Shown piece by piece: positions 1 through 5,844 of a DNA stretch of 8,502 nucleotides. Both the position numbers and the translations under genes were made by a program. Origin of the DNA: DSWT01 sp035415725 (GTDB lineage: Bacteria; Chloroflexota; Anaerolineae; B4-G1; SLSP01); contig DAOOGN010000124.1 of assembly GCA_035415725.1 (NCBI GenBank), positions 1-8,502 on the forward strand, read 5' to 3'. Numbering within the stretch: the stretch's first letter is position 1; the number at the start of each line of letters is the position of its first letter. The notes beneath the pieces were generated by a model. That model had not been told where the DNA came from. It saw only the letters and a list, made by a program, of their open reading frames with translations, and did no database searches.

Positions 1-15
1 GCCCATCCCCCCTGC

Positions 16-38
16 CCCCCTTCCCTCCAGGAAGGGGG
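16..38. repeat. GC-rich hairpin, left flank
   Basis: CCCCCTTCC (16-24) pairs perfectly with GGAAGGGGG (30-38) across a five-base loop. It is followed by ATTTT on the plus strand. It is one of three adjacent hairpins in 16-125. Confidence 0.65.
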
Positions 39-47
39 ATTTTGGGT

Positions 48-90
48 GGGGGTGTGGCGGGCGGCTTCGCCGCCCGCCACACCCCCTTTT
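48..90 (+). terminator. Strong GC hairpin with T-run on the plus strand
   Basis: An 18-bp perfect stem (48-65 with 69-86) closes a three-base loop and is followed by TTTT at 87-90. This is terminator-like for plus-strand transcription entering from the left. For the his mRNA on the minus strand the same stem has a GAA loop but no U-run after it. It may stop or protect the his transcript, but that is inference. The T-run is short, so a repeat element is an alternative. Confidence 0.5.
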
Positions 91-91
91 G

Positions 92-125
92 CCCCCTTCT
101 TCCCCGCTGGCGGGGGAGAAGGGGG
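92..125. repeat. GC-rich hairpin, right flank
   Basis: A 15-pair stem (92-106 with 111-125, one G-T pair) encloses a four-base loop. It starts with the same CCCCCTT and ends with the same AAGGGGG as the hairpin at 16-38, so the central stem at 48-86 is flanked by two related hairpins. Confidence 0.65.
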
Positions 126-194
126 TTGGGGAATGAGAGGGTCAGCACCTGCCGAAGGGGTCACCTATTATGTGCCCTCCCCAAAGTCCCGTTC

Positions 195-248
195 GCCACC
201 TGGCAAAGGTGGCTGAATAGTTACGAATCTTGTACGGGTCAACAAGAT
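195..248. repeat. Two tandem 7-bp inverted repeats downstream of hisI
   Basis: GCCACCT/AGGTGGC (195-201/207-213, five-base loop) and ATCTTGT/ACAAGAT (227-233/242-248, eight-base loop) lie 14 bases apart. No U-run follows either on the minus strand. The rest of 126-303 holds no gene I can support. Confidence 0.5.
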
Positions 249-303
249 GGCGGACACGCGGCTCAATTCGTTTCCACAGACGAAACCGTCGAAAAACCGG
301 ATA

Positions 304-333
304 AAAATCTGCTTCATCTGCTCAATCTGCTGA
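304..333. repeat. Family A repeat after hisI
   Basis: A 30-base copy of the family A element made of three 9-base units (plus strand AATCTGCTT-like, CATCTGCTC, AATCTGCTG). On the mRNA it begins TCAGCAGATTGA, which contains the hisI stop codon. No inverted partner was found further downstream. Confidence 0.8.
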
Positions 334-663
334 CGAAGAATCGTTCTCGAACGGCAACAGACGATAGAAACAACTCCGCTCCCCCGTGTGACACGCCGGC
401 CCAGCCGGATCCACCTTGAGCAACAGCACATCCGCGTCGCAGTCCACCCGGATTTCACGCACGCGCTGCACATTACCCGACGTTGCGCCTTTGTGCCACA
501 ATGCCTGGCGACTGCGGCTCCAAAAGTGCGCCTCGCCCGTCGCTTGCGTCAGGTGTAGTGCCTCGGCGTTCATCCAGGCCACCATCAACACCTCGCCTGT
601 CGTCGCATCCTGCACCACCGCGGGAATCAGTCCGCGGTCATCATAGTTCAGTTCGATGCTCAT
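322..663 (-). CDS. hisI: Phosphoribosyl-AMP cyclohydrolase (no HisE domain)
   Basis: Zinc enzyme opening the adenine ring of phosphoribosyl-AMP. It has 113 residues. It shows WHKGATSGNVQ (56-66), the metal cluster DCDAD (74-78) and GPACHTGERSCFY (88-100), giving Zn ligands Cys75, Cys91 and Cys98 and Mg ligands Asp74, Asp76 and Asp78. The start at 663 is chosen because CTCCT at 668-672 reads as AGGAG five bases upstream; an upstream in-frame ATG at 693 lies inside spacer sequence. There is no fused phosphoribosyl-ATP pyrophosphatase domain, so HisE must be encoded elsewhere. The last residues (SSAD, stop TGA) are encoded by the family A repeat at 304-333. It is the last gene of the cluster in the window. 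Confidence 0.96.
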   Translation of the reverse strand: MSIELNYDDRGLIPAVVQDATTGEVLMVAWMNAEALHLTQATGEAHFWSRSRQALWHKGATSGNVQRVREIRVDCDADVLLLKVDPAGPACHTGERSCFYRLLPFENDSSSAD

Positions 664-689
664 TTTGCTCCTATGAAAATAGCCCCAGA

Positions 690-713
690 GCACCCAGAAT
701 TCACAGAGAAAAA
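690..713. repeat. TCTGNG-type phased repeat between hisF and hisI
   Basis: On the mRNA three consecutive 9-base units read TCTGTGAAT, TCTGGGTGC and TCTGGGGCT. It differs in core from families A and B but shares the 9-base period. It fills most of the 61-base gap and ends before the hisI Shine-Dalgarno. Three degenerate units are weak evidence on their own. Confidence 0.5.
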
Positions 714-724
714 CTCAAATTCTT

Positions 725-1483
725 TTAGACTCTCACCACAATTCCCTGCTCCGCCAGATACGCCTTCAAATCCCGAATGTCCAACACCTTGTCGTGGAAC
801 AACGAGGCCGCAAGCGCCGCGTCGGCCTTGCCCGCGGTGAGGACTTCGGCGAAATGGGCCGGCGTGCCCGCGCCACCACTGGCGATGACGGGAACGGAGA
901 CCGCCTCCGCAACGGTGCGCGTGAGCGTCACGTCATACCCGGCGAGCGTGCCGTCGGCATCCATGCTGGTGAGCAGGATTTCGCCCGCGCCCAGTTCCAC
1001 GCCGCGCGCGCACCATTCGACCGCGTCCAGGCCGGTGGGGATGCGCCCCCCGTTGATGTAGACCTCCCACCCGCCCGCGGCACGGCGTTTAGCATCCACC
1101 GCCAGCACGATGCACTGACTGCCGAACCGCTCCGCGCCCTGGGTGAGGATCGCCGGCGTGCGCACCGCCGCCGAGTTGATGCTCACCTTATCCGCTCCAG
1201 CGAGCAACAGAGCGCGCACATCGTCCATTGTCCGCACGCCGCCGCCGACGGTGAACGGCATGAAGACCTCCACGGCGACCTGGCGCACGACCTGGATCAT
1301 CGTCTGACGGCCTTCGTGCGTGGCGGAGATGTCGAGGAACACCAGCTCATCGGCCCCTTGCGCGTCGTAGACCCGCGCCTGCTCCACCGGATCGCCGGCG
1401 TCACGCAGATTGACGAAGTTCACACCCTTGACGACGCGCCCTTCTTTCACATCCAGACAGGAAATAATTCGTTTGGCTAACAT
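725..1483 (-). CDS. hisF: Imidazole glycerol phosphate synthase, cyclase subunit
   Basis: TIM-barrel cyclase that uses ammonia from HisH to convert PRFAR into imidazole glycerol phosphate and AICAR. It has 252 residues from the chosen start. Both catalytic aspartates fall at their family positions, Asp11 (ISCLDV) and Asp130 (VLAVDAKR). The phosphate sites FTVGGGVR (77-84) and IASGGAG are present, as is the SINSAA loop (101-106). The ATG at 1483 has GGAGG at 1488-1492. An in-frame TTG at 1501 would place the Shine-Dalgarno inside the gene and is rejected. The Shine-Dalgarno directly follows a GACTAC unit of the family B repeat. The gene is separated from its partner hisH by hisA and the cysteine-rich gene. 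Confidence 0.97.
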   Translation of the reverse strand: MLAKRIISCLDVKEGRVVKGVNFVNLRDAGDPVEQARVYDAQGADELVFLDISATHEGRQTMIQVVRQVAVEVFMPFTVGGGVRTMDDVRALLLAGADKVSINSAAVRTPAILTQGAERFGSQCIVLAVDAKRRAAGGWEVYINGGRIPTGLDAVEWCARGVELGAGEILLTSMDADGTLAGYDVTLTRTVAEAVSVPVIASGGAGTPAHFAEVLTAGKADAALAASLFHDKVLDIRDLKAYLAEQGIVVRV

Positions 1484-1493
1484 CGGTCCTCCA

Positions 1494-1530
1494 GTAGTCA
1501 AATAGTCGTTAGTCTGGTAGTCGGATCGTC
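1494..1530. repeat. Family B repeat between the cysteine-rich gene and hisF
   Basis: Four to five 8-base units in phase on the plus strand, GTAGTCAA, ATAGTCGT, TAGTCTGG, TAGTCGGA. On the mRNA the last GACTAC runs directly into TGGAGG, the hisF Shine-Dalgarno. All units face the same way, so no long hairpin forms. Confidence 0.75.
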
Positions 1531-1539
1531 ATTGCAAAT

Positions 1540-1995
1540 CTATGACATTTCCTCGATTTCCAGAAGCGCTTCGAGAATCTCGGCGGCGTCGCGCACCAAG
1601 TCTGCGCAAATCGTCTCGTATAGGCGCTCATCGTGCGCTAACGCACGGCCTTCCGGTGTGCCGATATGACAACCGAGTAAATCCGGGCAGGTCAACGCGC
1701 CGTGACGCGCTTCGAAGCGACGGATGAACTCCGCGGCAACGGCGTAACACGTTTCGCGCGTGGCGTTATCTTCGGCCCGCGTTTTGCCATATTTGAGACC
1801 GATGACGATGATCGCGCCCGTCACCACACCACACGTCTGCCCAGAGCGTCCCATCCCACCGCCAAACGCGCCCGCTGCGCGCAGCGCCATCTCGCGTTCC
1901 ATTCCGAAGAGCGGCGCGTAGGCCGCGCAGACGGATTGCGCACAACTGAATCCTTCCGAGAAATATGCTAATGCTTCTTCAATTCTGCTCATCAT
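1540..1995 (-). CDS. C_GCAxxG_C_C family cysteine-rich putative redox protein
   Basis: A 151-residue soluble protein of the C_GCAxxG_C_C family (PF09719/TIGR01909), described as redox-active but with no settled function. The family pattern is visible: an N-terminal FSCAQSVCAAY (17-26), FGGGMG (44-49), TCGVVTGA (54-61), GLKYG (66-70), ETCYA (81-85), and TCPDLLGC (102-109). The cysteines are 18, 23, 55, 83, 103, 109 and 130. There is no signal peptide or membrane segment. Tandem ATGs lie at 1995 and 1992; AAAGG upstream suits the second better. It lies between hisA and hisF, with family B repeats on both sides in the same orientation. Nothing in the his pathway calls for it. It could be a passenger or could have an unknown redox role. 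Confidence 0.88.
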   Translation of the reverse strand: MMSRIEEALAYFSEGFSCAQSVCAAYAPLFGMEREMALRAAGAFGGGMGRSGQTCGVVTGAIIVIGLKYGKTRAEDNATRETCYAVAAEFIRRFEARHGALTCPDLLGCHIGTPEGRALAHDERLYETICADLVRDAAEILEALLEIEEMS

Positions 1996-2010
1996 AACCT
2001 TTCTTTCAAA

Positions 2011-2038
2011 GTCTGATAGTCATCAGTCCGGTAGTCGC
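2011..2038. repeat. Family B repeat between hisA and the cysteine-rich gene
   Basis: Degenerate 7-8-base units (GTCTGAT, AGTCATCA, GTCCGGTA, GTCGC on the plus strand). On the mRNA this reads as GACTA-type units just upstream of the gene's ribosome-binding site. CTGAT/ATCAG (2013-2017/2022-2026) could form a small hairpin. Confidence 0.65.
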
Positions 2039-2051
2039 TGCTGTAGCTGGG

Positions 2052-2771
2052 TCAGATTGTCAACACCACTTCCAGATTGATCTGTCTCTCATACAAGGCG
2101 CGCCCGATGATGACGCCGCGCAGTCCGGCTTCCTTCACCCGCTGTACATCGTCAAGCGTGGTGACGCCGCCGGAGGCGATCACCGACAAACCGGTCGCCT
2201 GGGCCAGCGCCGCGGTCGCTTCCACGTTGACGCCGTCGCTCATCCCGTCACGGGCGATGTCGGTGAAGATCACCCAGCGCCCGCCCCACGCCTCCCACTG
2301 TTGCGCCAACTCAAGCGCCGTCAGCGGGGCGGCTTCGCGCCAGCCGCGCGTGCGAACGTAGCCATCCCGCGCGTCGATGCCCACCGCCAAACGCTCCGGG
2401 CCGAAATCCGCCAGCGCCTGCTCGACCACCGCCGGATTCTCCACCGCAACCGTCCCCAGCACGACGCGCGCCACGCCCATATCGAGCACGCGGCGTACTG
2501 TCTCCAGGTCGCGCACGCCGCCGCCGAACTGCACCTTTAGCCCCGTCGTGAGAATCCGCGCCAGTGCCGTGACGTTCTTGCGCCCGCCCTCACCGAATGC
2601 TCCGTCGAGGTTGACAACATGTAACCACGTCGCACCGGCAGTCTGCCAACGTCGGGCTACGGCCAACGGCTGATCGTCGTAGGCCGTCTCGCGGTCGGGA
2701 TCGCCCTGCGCCAGCCGCACCACGCGCCCTTCACGCAGGTCAATCGCCGGATAGATCGTGAAATCGTTCAT
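2052..2771 (-). CDS. hisA: ProFAR isomerase (phosphoribosylformimino-AICAR-P isomerase)
   Basis: TIM-barrel enzyme performing the Amadori rearrangement of ProFAR to PRFAR, the substrate of HisHF. It has 239 residues, the usual length. The general base Asp11 is in PAIDL, the partner Asp133 in VGIDARDG, and the phosphate-binding halves are visible as QFGGGVR (81-87), FTDIARDGM (169-177) and IASGGV (198-203). Those features and its greater divergence from HisF distinguish it from that paralogue. The start at 2771 has a strong GGAGG (2776-2780) within a block shared with hisG. The upstream gap carries the family B hairpin. It is followed by 56 bases of family B repeat and then a non-his gene. Confidence 0.96.
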   Translation of the reverse strand: MNDFTIYPAIDLREGRVVRLAQGDPDRETAYDDQPLAVARRWQTAGATWLHVVNLDGAFGEGGRKNVTALARILTTGLKVQFGGGVRDLETVRRVLDMGVARVVLGTVAVENPAVVEQALADFGPERLAVGIDARDGYVRTRGWREAAPLTALELAQQWEAWGGRWVIFTDIARDGMSDGVNVEATAALAQATGLSVIASGGVTTLDDVQRVKEAGLRGVIIGRALYERQINLEVVLTI

Positions 2772-2791
2772 AAGTCCTCCTTCGAAGTCTC

Positions 2792-2864
2792 GTAGTCAGT
2801 TAGTCAAGTAGTCAAGTAGTCGGACCAACACCATGACTACCTGACTACACGACTATCCGACTAC
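2792..2864 (-). repeat. Family B inverted repeat (hairpin) between hisH and hisA
   Basis: Two 30-base arms, 2792-2821 and 2835-2864, each built of 8-base AGTAGTCN-type units in opposite orientation, enclose a 13-base loop. By hand 25 of 30 positions are Watson-Crick pairs. The five exceptions are A-C at 2798/2858, 2806/2850 and 2815/2841, plus T-T and A-A. In the minus-strand mRNA all three A-C positions become U-G pairs. The hisH stop codon (2853-2855) lies within the right arm. Confidence 0.87.
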
Positions 2865-3482
2865 AAAGTTTCGTAAAATGTGCAGACCAACGTGCTGGCT
2901 CTTCTCCGGGTGAAACTGGATGCCGTAGACATTGTCGCGTCCAACAACACACGGAAACACTCCTCCATAATCAGTGACAGCAAGCGTATGTTCTGCTGCG
3001 GCCTGACAATAGTAGCTGTGGTTAAAGTAAGCCCACGCGCCGGCAGGTAAACCGGCAAACAGCGGCATCTTGACGAGCGGAACGACCTGGTTCCAGCCGG
3101 TGTGCGGCACTTTTAACCTCATCCCCGCTCCCGCTCCGGCGAGGGGGGAGGAGAAATCGAATCGAACGACGCACCCCGGCAGCAGACCCAACCCGGCGCG
3201 CCGCCCCATCTCCGTCCCCTCGTCGAAGAGCACCTGCATCCCCACACAAATGCCCAGGAACGGCGTTCCGCGCGCGACGACCTCACGAATCGGAGTCACA
3301 AGGTCGAGCCGTTCCAGACTTGCCATACAGTCGCCAAACGCGCCCACACCCGGCAACACAACCTTGTCCGCCGCCAGCACAACATCCGCCGCCTGCGTCA
3401 CCTGCACCTCCGCGCCCACGGCCATCAGCGCCTTGTGCACCGAGCGCACGTTCCCCGCGCCATAGTCGATCAATGCGATCAT
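2853..3482 (-). CDS. hisH: Imidazole glycerol phosphate synthase, glutaminase subunit
   Basis: Class I glutamine amidotransferase that hydrolyses glutamine and channels ammonia into HisF (encoded in this cluster). It has 209 residues. It shows LPGVGAF (43-49, oxyanion strand), the nucleophile Cys79 in GICVGMQ, His191 and Glu193 in FHPEKS, and KVPHTGWN (124-131). Between VVRF and KVPH lies a glycine/alanine-rich stretch, about residues 109-122, that seems longer than in typical HisH. It is encoded by a GC-rich imperfect palindrome at 3117-3158, so it may be an in-frame repeat insertion. The start at 3482 has a modest AAGGTG at 3487-3492. The last residues, VVG with stop TAG, are encoded by the first unit of a family B repeat, so the repeat directly abuts the end of the gene. 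Confidence 0.96.
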   Translation of the reverse strand: MIALIDYGAGNVRSVHKALMAVGAEVQVTQAADVVLAADKVVLPGVGAFGDCMASLERLDLVTPIREVVARGTPFLGICVGMQVLFDEGTEMGRRAGLGLLPGCVVRFDFSSPLAGAGAGMRLKVPHTGWNQVVPLVKMPLFAGLPAGAWAYFNHSYYCQAAAEHTLAVTDYGGVFPCVVGRDNVYGIQFHPEKSQHVGLHILRNFVVG

Positions 3483-3498
3483 AGAACACCTTTTTCTG

Positions 3499-3572
3499 TC
3501 AGCAAATTGAGCAGATCAAGCAGATTTTGCTTTAGCCATTGAACAATCTGCTCAATGTGCTTCATCTGCTGA
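3499..3572 (-). repeat. Family A inverted repeat (hairpin) between hisB and hisH
   Basis: Two 28-base arms, 3499-3526 and 3545-3572, are inverted copies of the family A element around an 18-base loop. By hand, 22 of 28 positions are Watson-Crick pairs. In the minus-strand mRNA three of the remaining six become G-U pairs. The TCAGCA ends face the flanking genes and the AGATT ends face the loop. The element starts directly after the hisB stop and ends 16 bases before the hisH ATG, leaving room for the Shine-Dalgarno. Confidence 0.85.
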
Positions 3573-4160
3573 TTATATCATTCCCTTGGTGGACGGAACG
3601 CGGTCTGCGCGGCGGGGATCGCGTTGGGTGGCGATATCCAACGCACGGGCAAATGCTTTGAAGAGCGCCTCGGCTTTGTGGTGATCGTCGCGCCCGTAAA
3701 GCACGCGCGCATGGACGTTGGCACGCGCGGTCACAGCGAAGGATTCAAAGAAGTGCTCCCATAGCGTGGTCGGGATGCCGCCGACTTCGGGCGCGGTCCA
3801 CGCCCCATCGACCACCGCGTAGGGTCGCCCGGAAAAATCCACGGCGACAAACGCTAGCGCCTCGTCCATCGGCACATAAGCGTGCGCCATGCGCACGAGG
3901 CCCGTACGGTCGCCGAGCGCCTGATCGAAGGCGCTGCCCAACGCCAACGCTGTATCCTCGACGGTATGATGGGGATCGACATGCAGGTCGCCGGTGGCGC
4001 GCACCGTCAGATCGAACAGCCCGTGCACCGCGATGTGCGTCAGCATGTGATCGAGAAAGCCCAGGCCGGTGGCAATGTCATACAGTCCGCTGCCATCCAG
4101 GTTTAGACTGATCTCGATTTTCGTTTCTTTCGTTTCGCGTTTAATCGTACTTCTGCGCAT
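3573..4160 (-). CDS. hisB: Imidazoleglycerol-phosphate dehydratase (single domain)
   Basis: Manganese-dependent dehydratase making imidazole-acetol phosphate. The 195 residues match the usual single-domain enzyme; there is no HAD phosphatase domain as in the E. coli fusion. The metal-binding and catalytic motifs are all visible: GFLDHML (34-40), DPHHTVEDTALALG (62-75), WEHFF (134-138), DDHHKAEALFKAFARAL (158-174) and the C-terminal STKG (190-193). The start at 4160 is chosen over an in-frame ATG at 4211, because it has AGGGGGAG at 4163-4170 and gives the family's MRRSTIKRET start, while the longer frame merely translates the upstream hairpin. The histidinol-phosphate phosphatase needed downstream must be elsewhere in the genome. 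Confidence 0.97.
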   Translation of the reverse strand: MRRSTIKRETKETKIEISLNLDGSGLYDIATGLGFLDHMLTHIAVHGLFDLTVRATGDLHVDPHHTVEDTALALGSAFDQALGDRTGLVRMAHAYVPMDEALAFVAVDFSGRPYAVVDGAWTAPEVGGIPTTLWEHFFESFAVTARANVHARVLYGRDDHHKAEALFKAFARALDIATQRDPRRADRVPSTKGMI

Positions 4161-4177
4161 TTCTCCCCCTAAAGTCG

Positions 4178-4207
4178 TCAGCAGATTTCTATTTCTCAAT
4201 CTGCTGA
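4178..4207 (-). repeat. Family A short hairpin between hisC and hisB
   Basis: A perfect 10-bp inverted repeat, TCAGCAGATT at 4178-4187 and AATCTGCTGA at 4198-4207, with a 10-base loop. This is a one-unit version of the family A element, with TCAGCA ends facing outward. It lies in the 57-base gap, 10 bases after hisC and upstream of the hisB Shine-Dalgarno. No U-run follows, so an intrinsic terminator is unlikely. Confidence 0.85.
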
Positions 4208-4217
4208 GCAATCATAC

Positions 4218-5324
4218 TCAGAGCCATCGCAAAACCTCAATCACCCGATCCATTTGCTCTGGGCGGCCCACGGTGATGCGGATATGATCGCTCAACCCGG
4301 CGCTGCTGTAGTAGCGGACGAGGATGCCTTCCCCTTCCAGTGCCAGCTTGAGCGCGTAGGCGTCGCGCCCCACCACCTTGCACAAGATGAAATTGGCCTG
4401 CGACGGATAGGGTTGCAAATACGGGATGCCCGCCAGCAAATCGAAGAAGCGCGCGCGTTCCGCGACGATGCGCGCGACTTTATCGTCGAGCCAGTCCAGA
4501 TCATCCAGCGCCGCCAGCGCCGCCGTCGATGCCGCCACAGAGACATTATACGGCTGCTTGATTTTCCACAAGTGCGGCATCAGTCCGGCAGGAAACGCTC
4601 CGTATCCCACACGCAACCCGGCCAAACCTGCCAGCTTGCTGAACGTGCGCAAGACAATGAGGTTATCGCGCTCCGGGACCTGGCGGATGCGGCTCCGCAC
4701 CATCCCAGGAATGCCATTTTCGCCCGCAAATTCGACGTAGGCCTCATCCAACACGACGACAAGTGGCAACGCGAGCAGGCGCTCCAGATCGGTGTCCGGC
4801 AGCCACGTGCCGCTTGGGTTGTTCGGTGCAGCGAGGAAGAACAACTTGGGGCGATACTGTTCGACGGCAGCTTCGATCACGTCCATATCCAGCGAAAAAT
4901 CGGGGCGACGCGGTACAGGGATCACCTCGGCGGCGTGCAATGCCGCGTCGAAGGCATACATCCCAAACGTCGGCGGGCAGTTGAGGATCGCGTCGCCCGG
5001 CAAGAGGAACAGTCGCATGATCAGGTCCAGCAACTCATCGGAGCCGGCGCTCGCCATCAAAAACTCAGCCGGGACGCCGGTAAACGCCGCCAGGCTGGCG
5101 CGCAATGCCTCACTTCCAGGATCAGGGTAAATGTTGATGTCGTGCAAATCCGCCAGCGCCGCCCGCACCTGCGGCGAAGGGCCGTAGGGGTTCTCGTTCG
5201 CATCGAGCTTGATGATGTCTTCGGGCGCCCGTCCCAACCGCGCCGCCAACACATTAAACGGAAAAATCGGCGTATATGGCTCCATCGTCGCAATGTCCGG
5301 TCGGATTAAGTTTATGGAGTTCAT
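4218..5324 (-). CDS. hisC: Histidinol-phosphate aminotransferase
   Basis: PLP enzyme converting imidazole-acetol phosphate plus glutamate to histidinol phosphate. The product is 368 residues from the chosen start, and the fold type I signatures are in order: LDANENPYGPSP (40-51), AGSDELLD (93-100), NNPSG (168-172), LDEAYVEF (192-199), the PLP lysine Lys230 in TFSK, and LRVGYG (237-242). The start at 5324 is preferred over an in-frame ATG at 5420. It has AGGAGA at 5329-5334 with four bases of spacing, and the 32 extra residues of the longer frame would be a translation of the repeat (NLLNLLNLLI) and of the end of the upstream gene. It follows the GxxExxY gene by 19 bases and is followed by a 57-base gap with a perfect 10-bp hairpin before hisB. 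Confidence 0.96.
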   Translation of the reverse strand: MNSINLIRPDIATMEPYTPIFPFNVLAARLGRAPEDIIKLDANENPYGPSPQVRAALADLHDINIYPDPGSEALRASLAAFTGVPAEFLMASAGSDELLDLIMRLFLLPGDAILNCPPTFGMYAFDAALHAAEVIPVPRRPDFSLDMDVIEAAVEQYRPKLFFLAAPNNPSGTWLPDTDLERLLALPLVVVLDEAYVEFAGENGIPGMVRSRIRQVPERDNLIVLRTFSKLAGLAGLRVGYGAFPAGLMPHLWKIKQPYNVSVAASTAALAALDDLDWLDDKVARIVAERARFFDLLAGIPYLQPYPSQANFILCKVVGRDAYALKLALEGEGILVRYYSSAGLSDHIRITVGRPEQMDRVIEVLRWL

Positions 5325-5335
5325 GGTTTCTCCTA

Positions 5336-5365
5336 TCAGCAGATTAAGCAGATTGAGCAGATTTT
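5336..5365. repeat. Family A arm on the hisC side of the GxxExxY gene
   Basis: Three 9-base units, CAGCAGATT (5337-5345), AAGCAGATT (5346-5354) and GAGCAGATT (5355-5363), with a T at each flank. The stop codon of the GxxExxY gene (5344-5346) is inside it, and it ends directly before the hisC Shine-Dalgarno. It is the inverted partner of 5872-5901, with 28 of 30 positions matching by hand. Confidence 0.87.
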
Positions 5366-5814
5366 TGTTTCTGCACCCAGGCGGGCTTCCACAGATTGCG
5401 GCGCGCTTGATAAGCAGCATTGTTCTGAACAGCTAGGAGAGGAATATAGCGTGAATGATCTAAACTGCCCTTACCGAAATTTAACAGCAGACCTATTTCA
5501 CGCCCGCTCGCGGCCAGATACATAAAGAGTTGTTGTTCACAATGCTTAGGTAAGCTCTCTAAAGCCTTCAGTTCCAGGATCACGGCCTCATCAACCAAAA
5601 CATCCACGCGAAATTCACCCACAAGCTGTCCGTGAAACTCTACGGCGAACCCGACTTCTTTGACCGCTGTGATGCTTCGTTCCTTCAAGGCAATGAGCAA
5701 CGCTTCTTGATACACCCTTTCCGGGAATCCCGGCCCTAAATCCCGATGCCCCTCCATTGCTGCGCCGATAATGGCATAAGTGAGTTTATCATACAAACTG
5801 ATATCTATCATCAT
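5344..5814 (-). CDS. GxxExxY family protein, PD-(D/E)XK nuclease-like
   Basis: A 156-residue protein of the GxxExxY family (PF13366/TIGR04256 type), whose cellular role is unknown. The name motif is GFPERVY at 29-35. The nuclease-like core shows Asp71 (VDVLV), ELK at 81-83 and a QQLFMYL helix at 95-100. After about residue 122 there is an unconserved tail, and its last residues (KSAQSA, stop TAA) are read out of the family A repeat. Two adjacent ATGs exist; AAGGAG (5817-5822) is 2 bases from the first (5814) and 5 from the second (5811), so the second may be used. It sits between hisD and hisC with no link to histidine synthesis. Hand-counted GC over 5461-5700 is 116/240 (48%) against 85/120 (71%) over 6241-6360 in hisD, which points to foreign origin. 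It is bracketed by 30-base inverted repeats (5336-5365 and 5872-5901). Confidence 0.88.
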   Translation of the reverse strand: MMIDISLYDKLTYAIIGAAMEGHRDLGPGFPERVYQEALLIALKERSITAVKEVGFAVEFHGQLVGEFRVDVLVDEAVILELKALESLPKHCEQQLFMYLAASGREIGLLLNFGKGSLDHSRYIPLLAVQNNAAYQARRNLWKPAWVQKQKSAQSA

Positions 5815-5844
5815 AACTCCTTACCTTGCCGGCAACTTGCACGA

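Noticed and set aside
146..157. Possible inverted partner for the hisI-side family A copy (TCAGCA on the plus strand)
   Set aside because: Only six bases match and the sequence then diverges, so chance is sufficient.
42..419. Plus-strand open frame of 125 codons at the left edge
   Set aside because: It runs through a perfect 18-bp hairpin and then over the 3' end of hisI. The product has no domain or credible start.
794..1480. Plus-strand open frame of 228 codons opposite hisF
   Set aside because: Antisense shadow of hisF; composition is Arg/His/Asp-rich and no family is recognisable.
1484..1501. TTG start for hisF
   Set aside because: It would put GGAGG inside the coding region. Starting at 1483 places the catalytic aspartates exactly at positions 11 and 130.
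2784..2864. CRISPR-like array at the family B cluster
   Set aside because: The unit is 8 bases with no spacers, and the two halves are inverted. It is a phased repeat hairpin, not repeat-spacer structure.
4254..5309. Long plus-strand open frame (351 codons) opposite hisC
   Set aside because: It is antisense to a well-supported hisC. Its translation is rich in Arg, Gln and His without any recognisable motif, typical of a GC-rich shadow frame.
5325..5420. Upstream start for hisC giving 32 more residues
   Set aside because: The extension overlaps the GxxExxY gene and translates the family A repeat (NLLNLLNLL). The start at 5324 has its own AGGAGA at good spacing.
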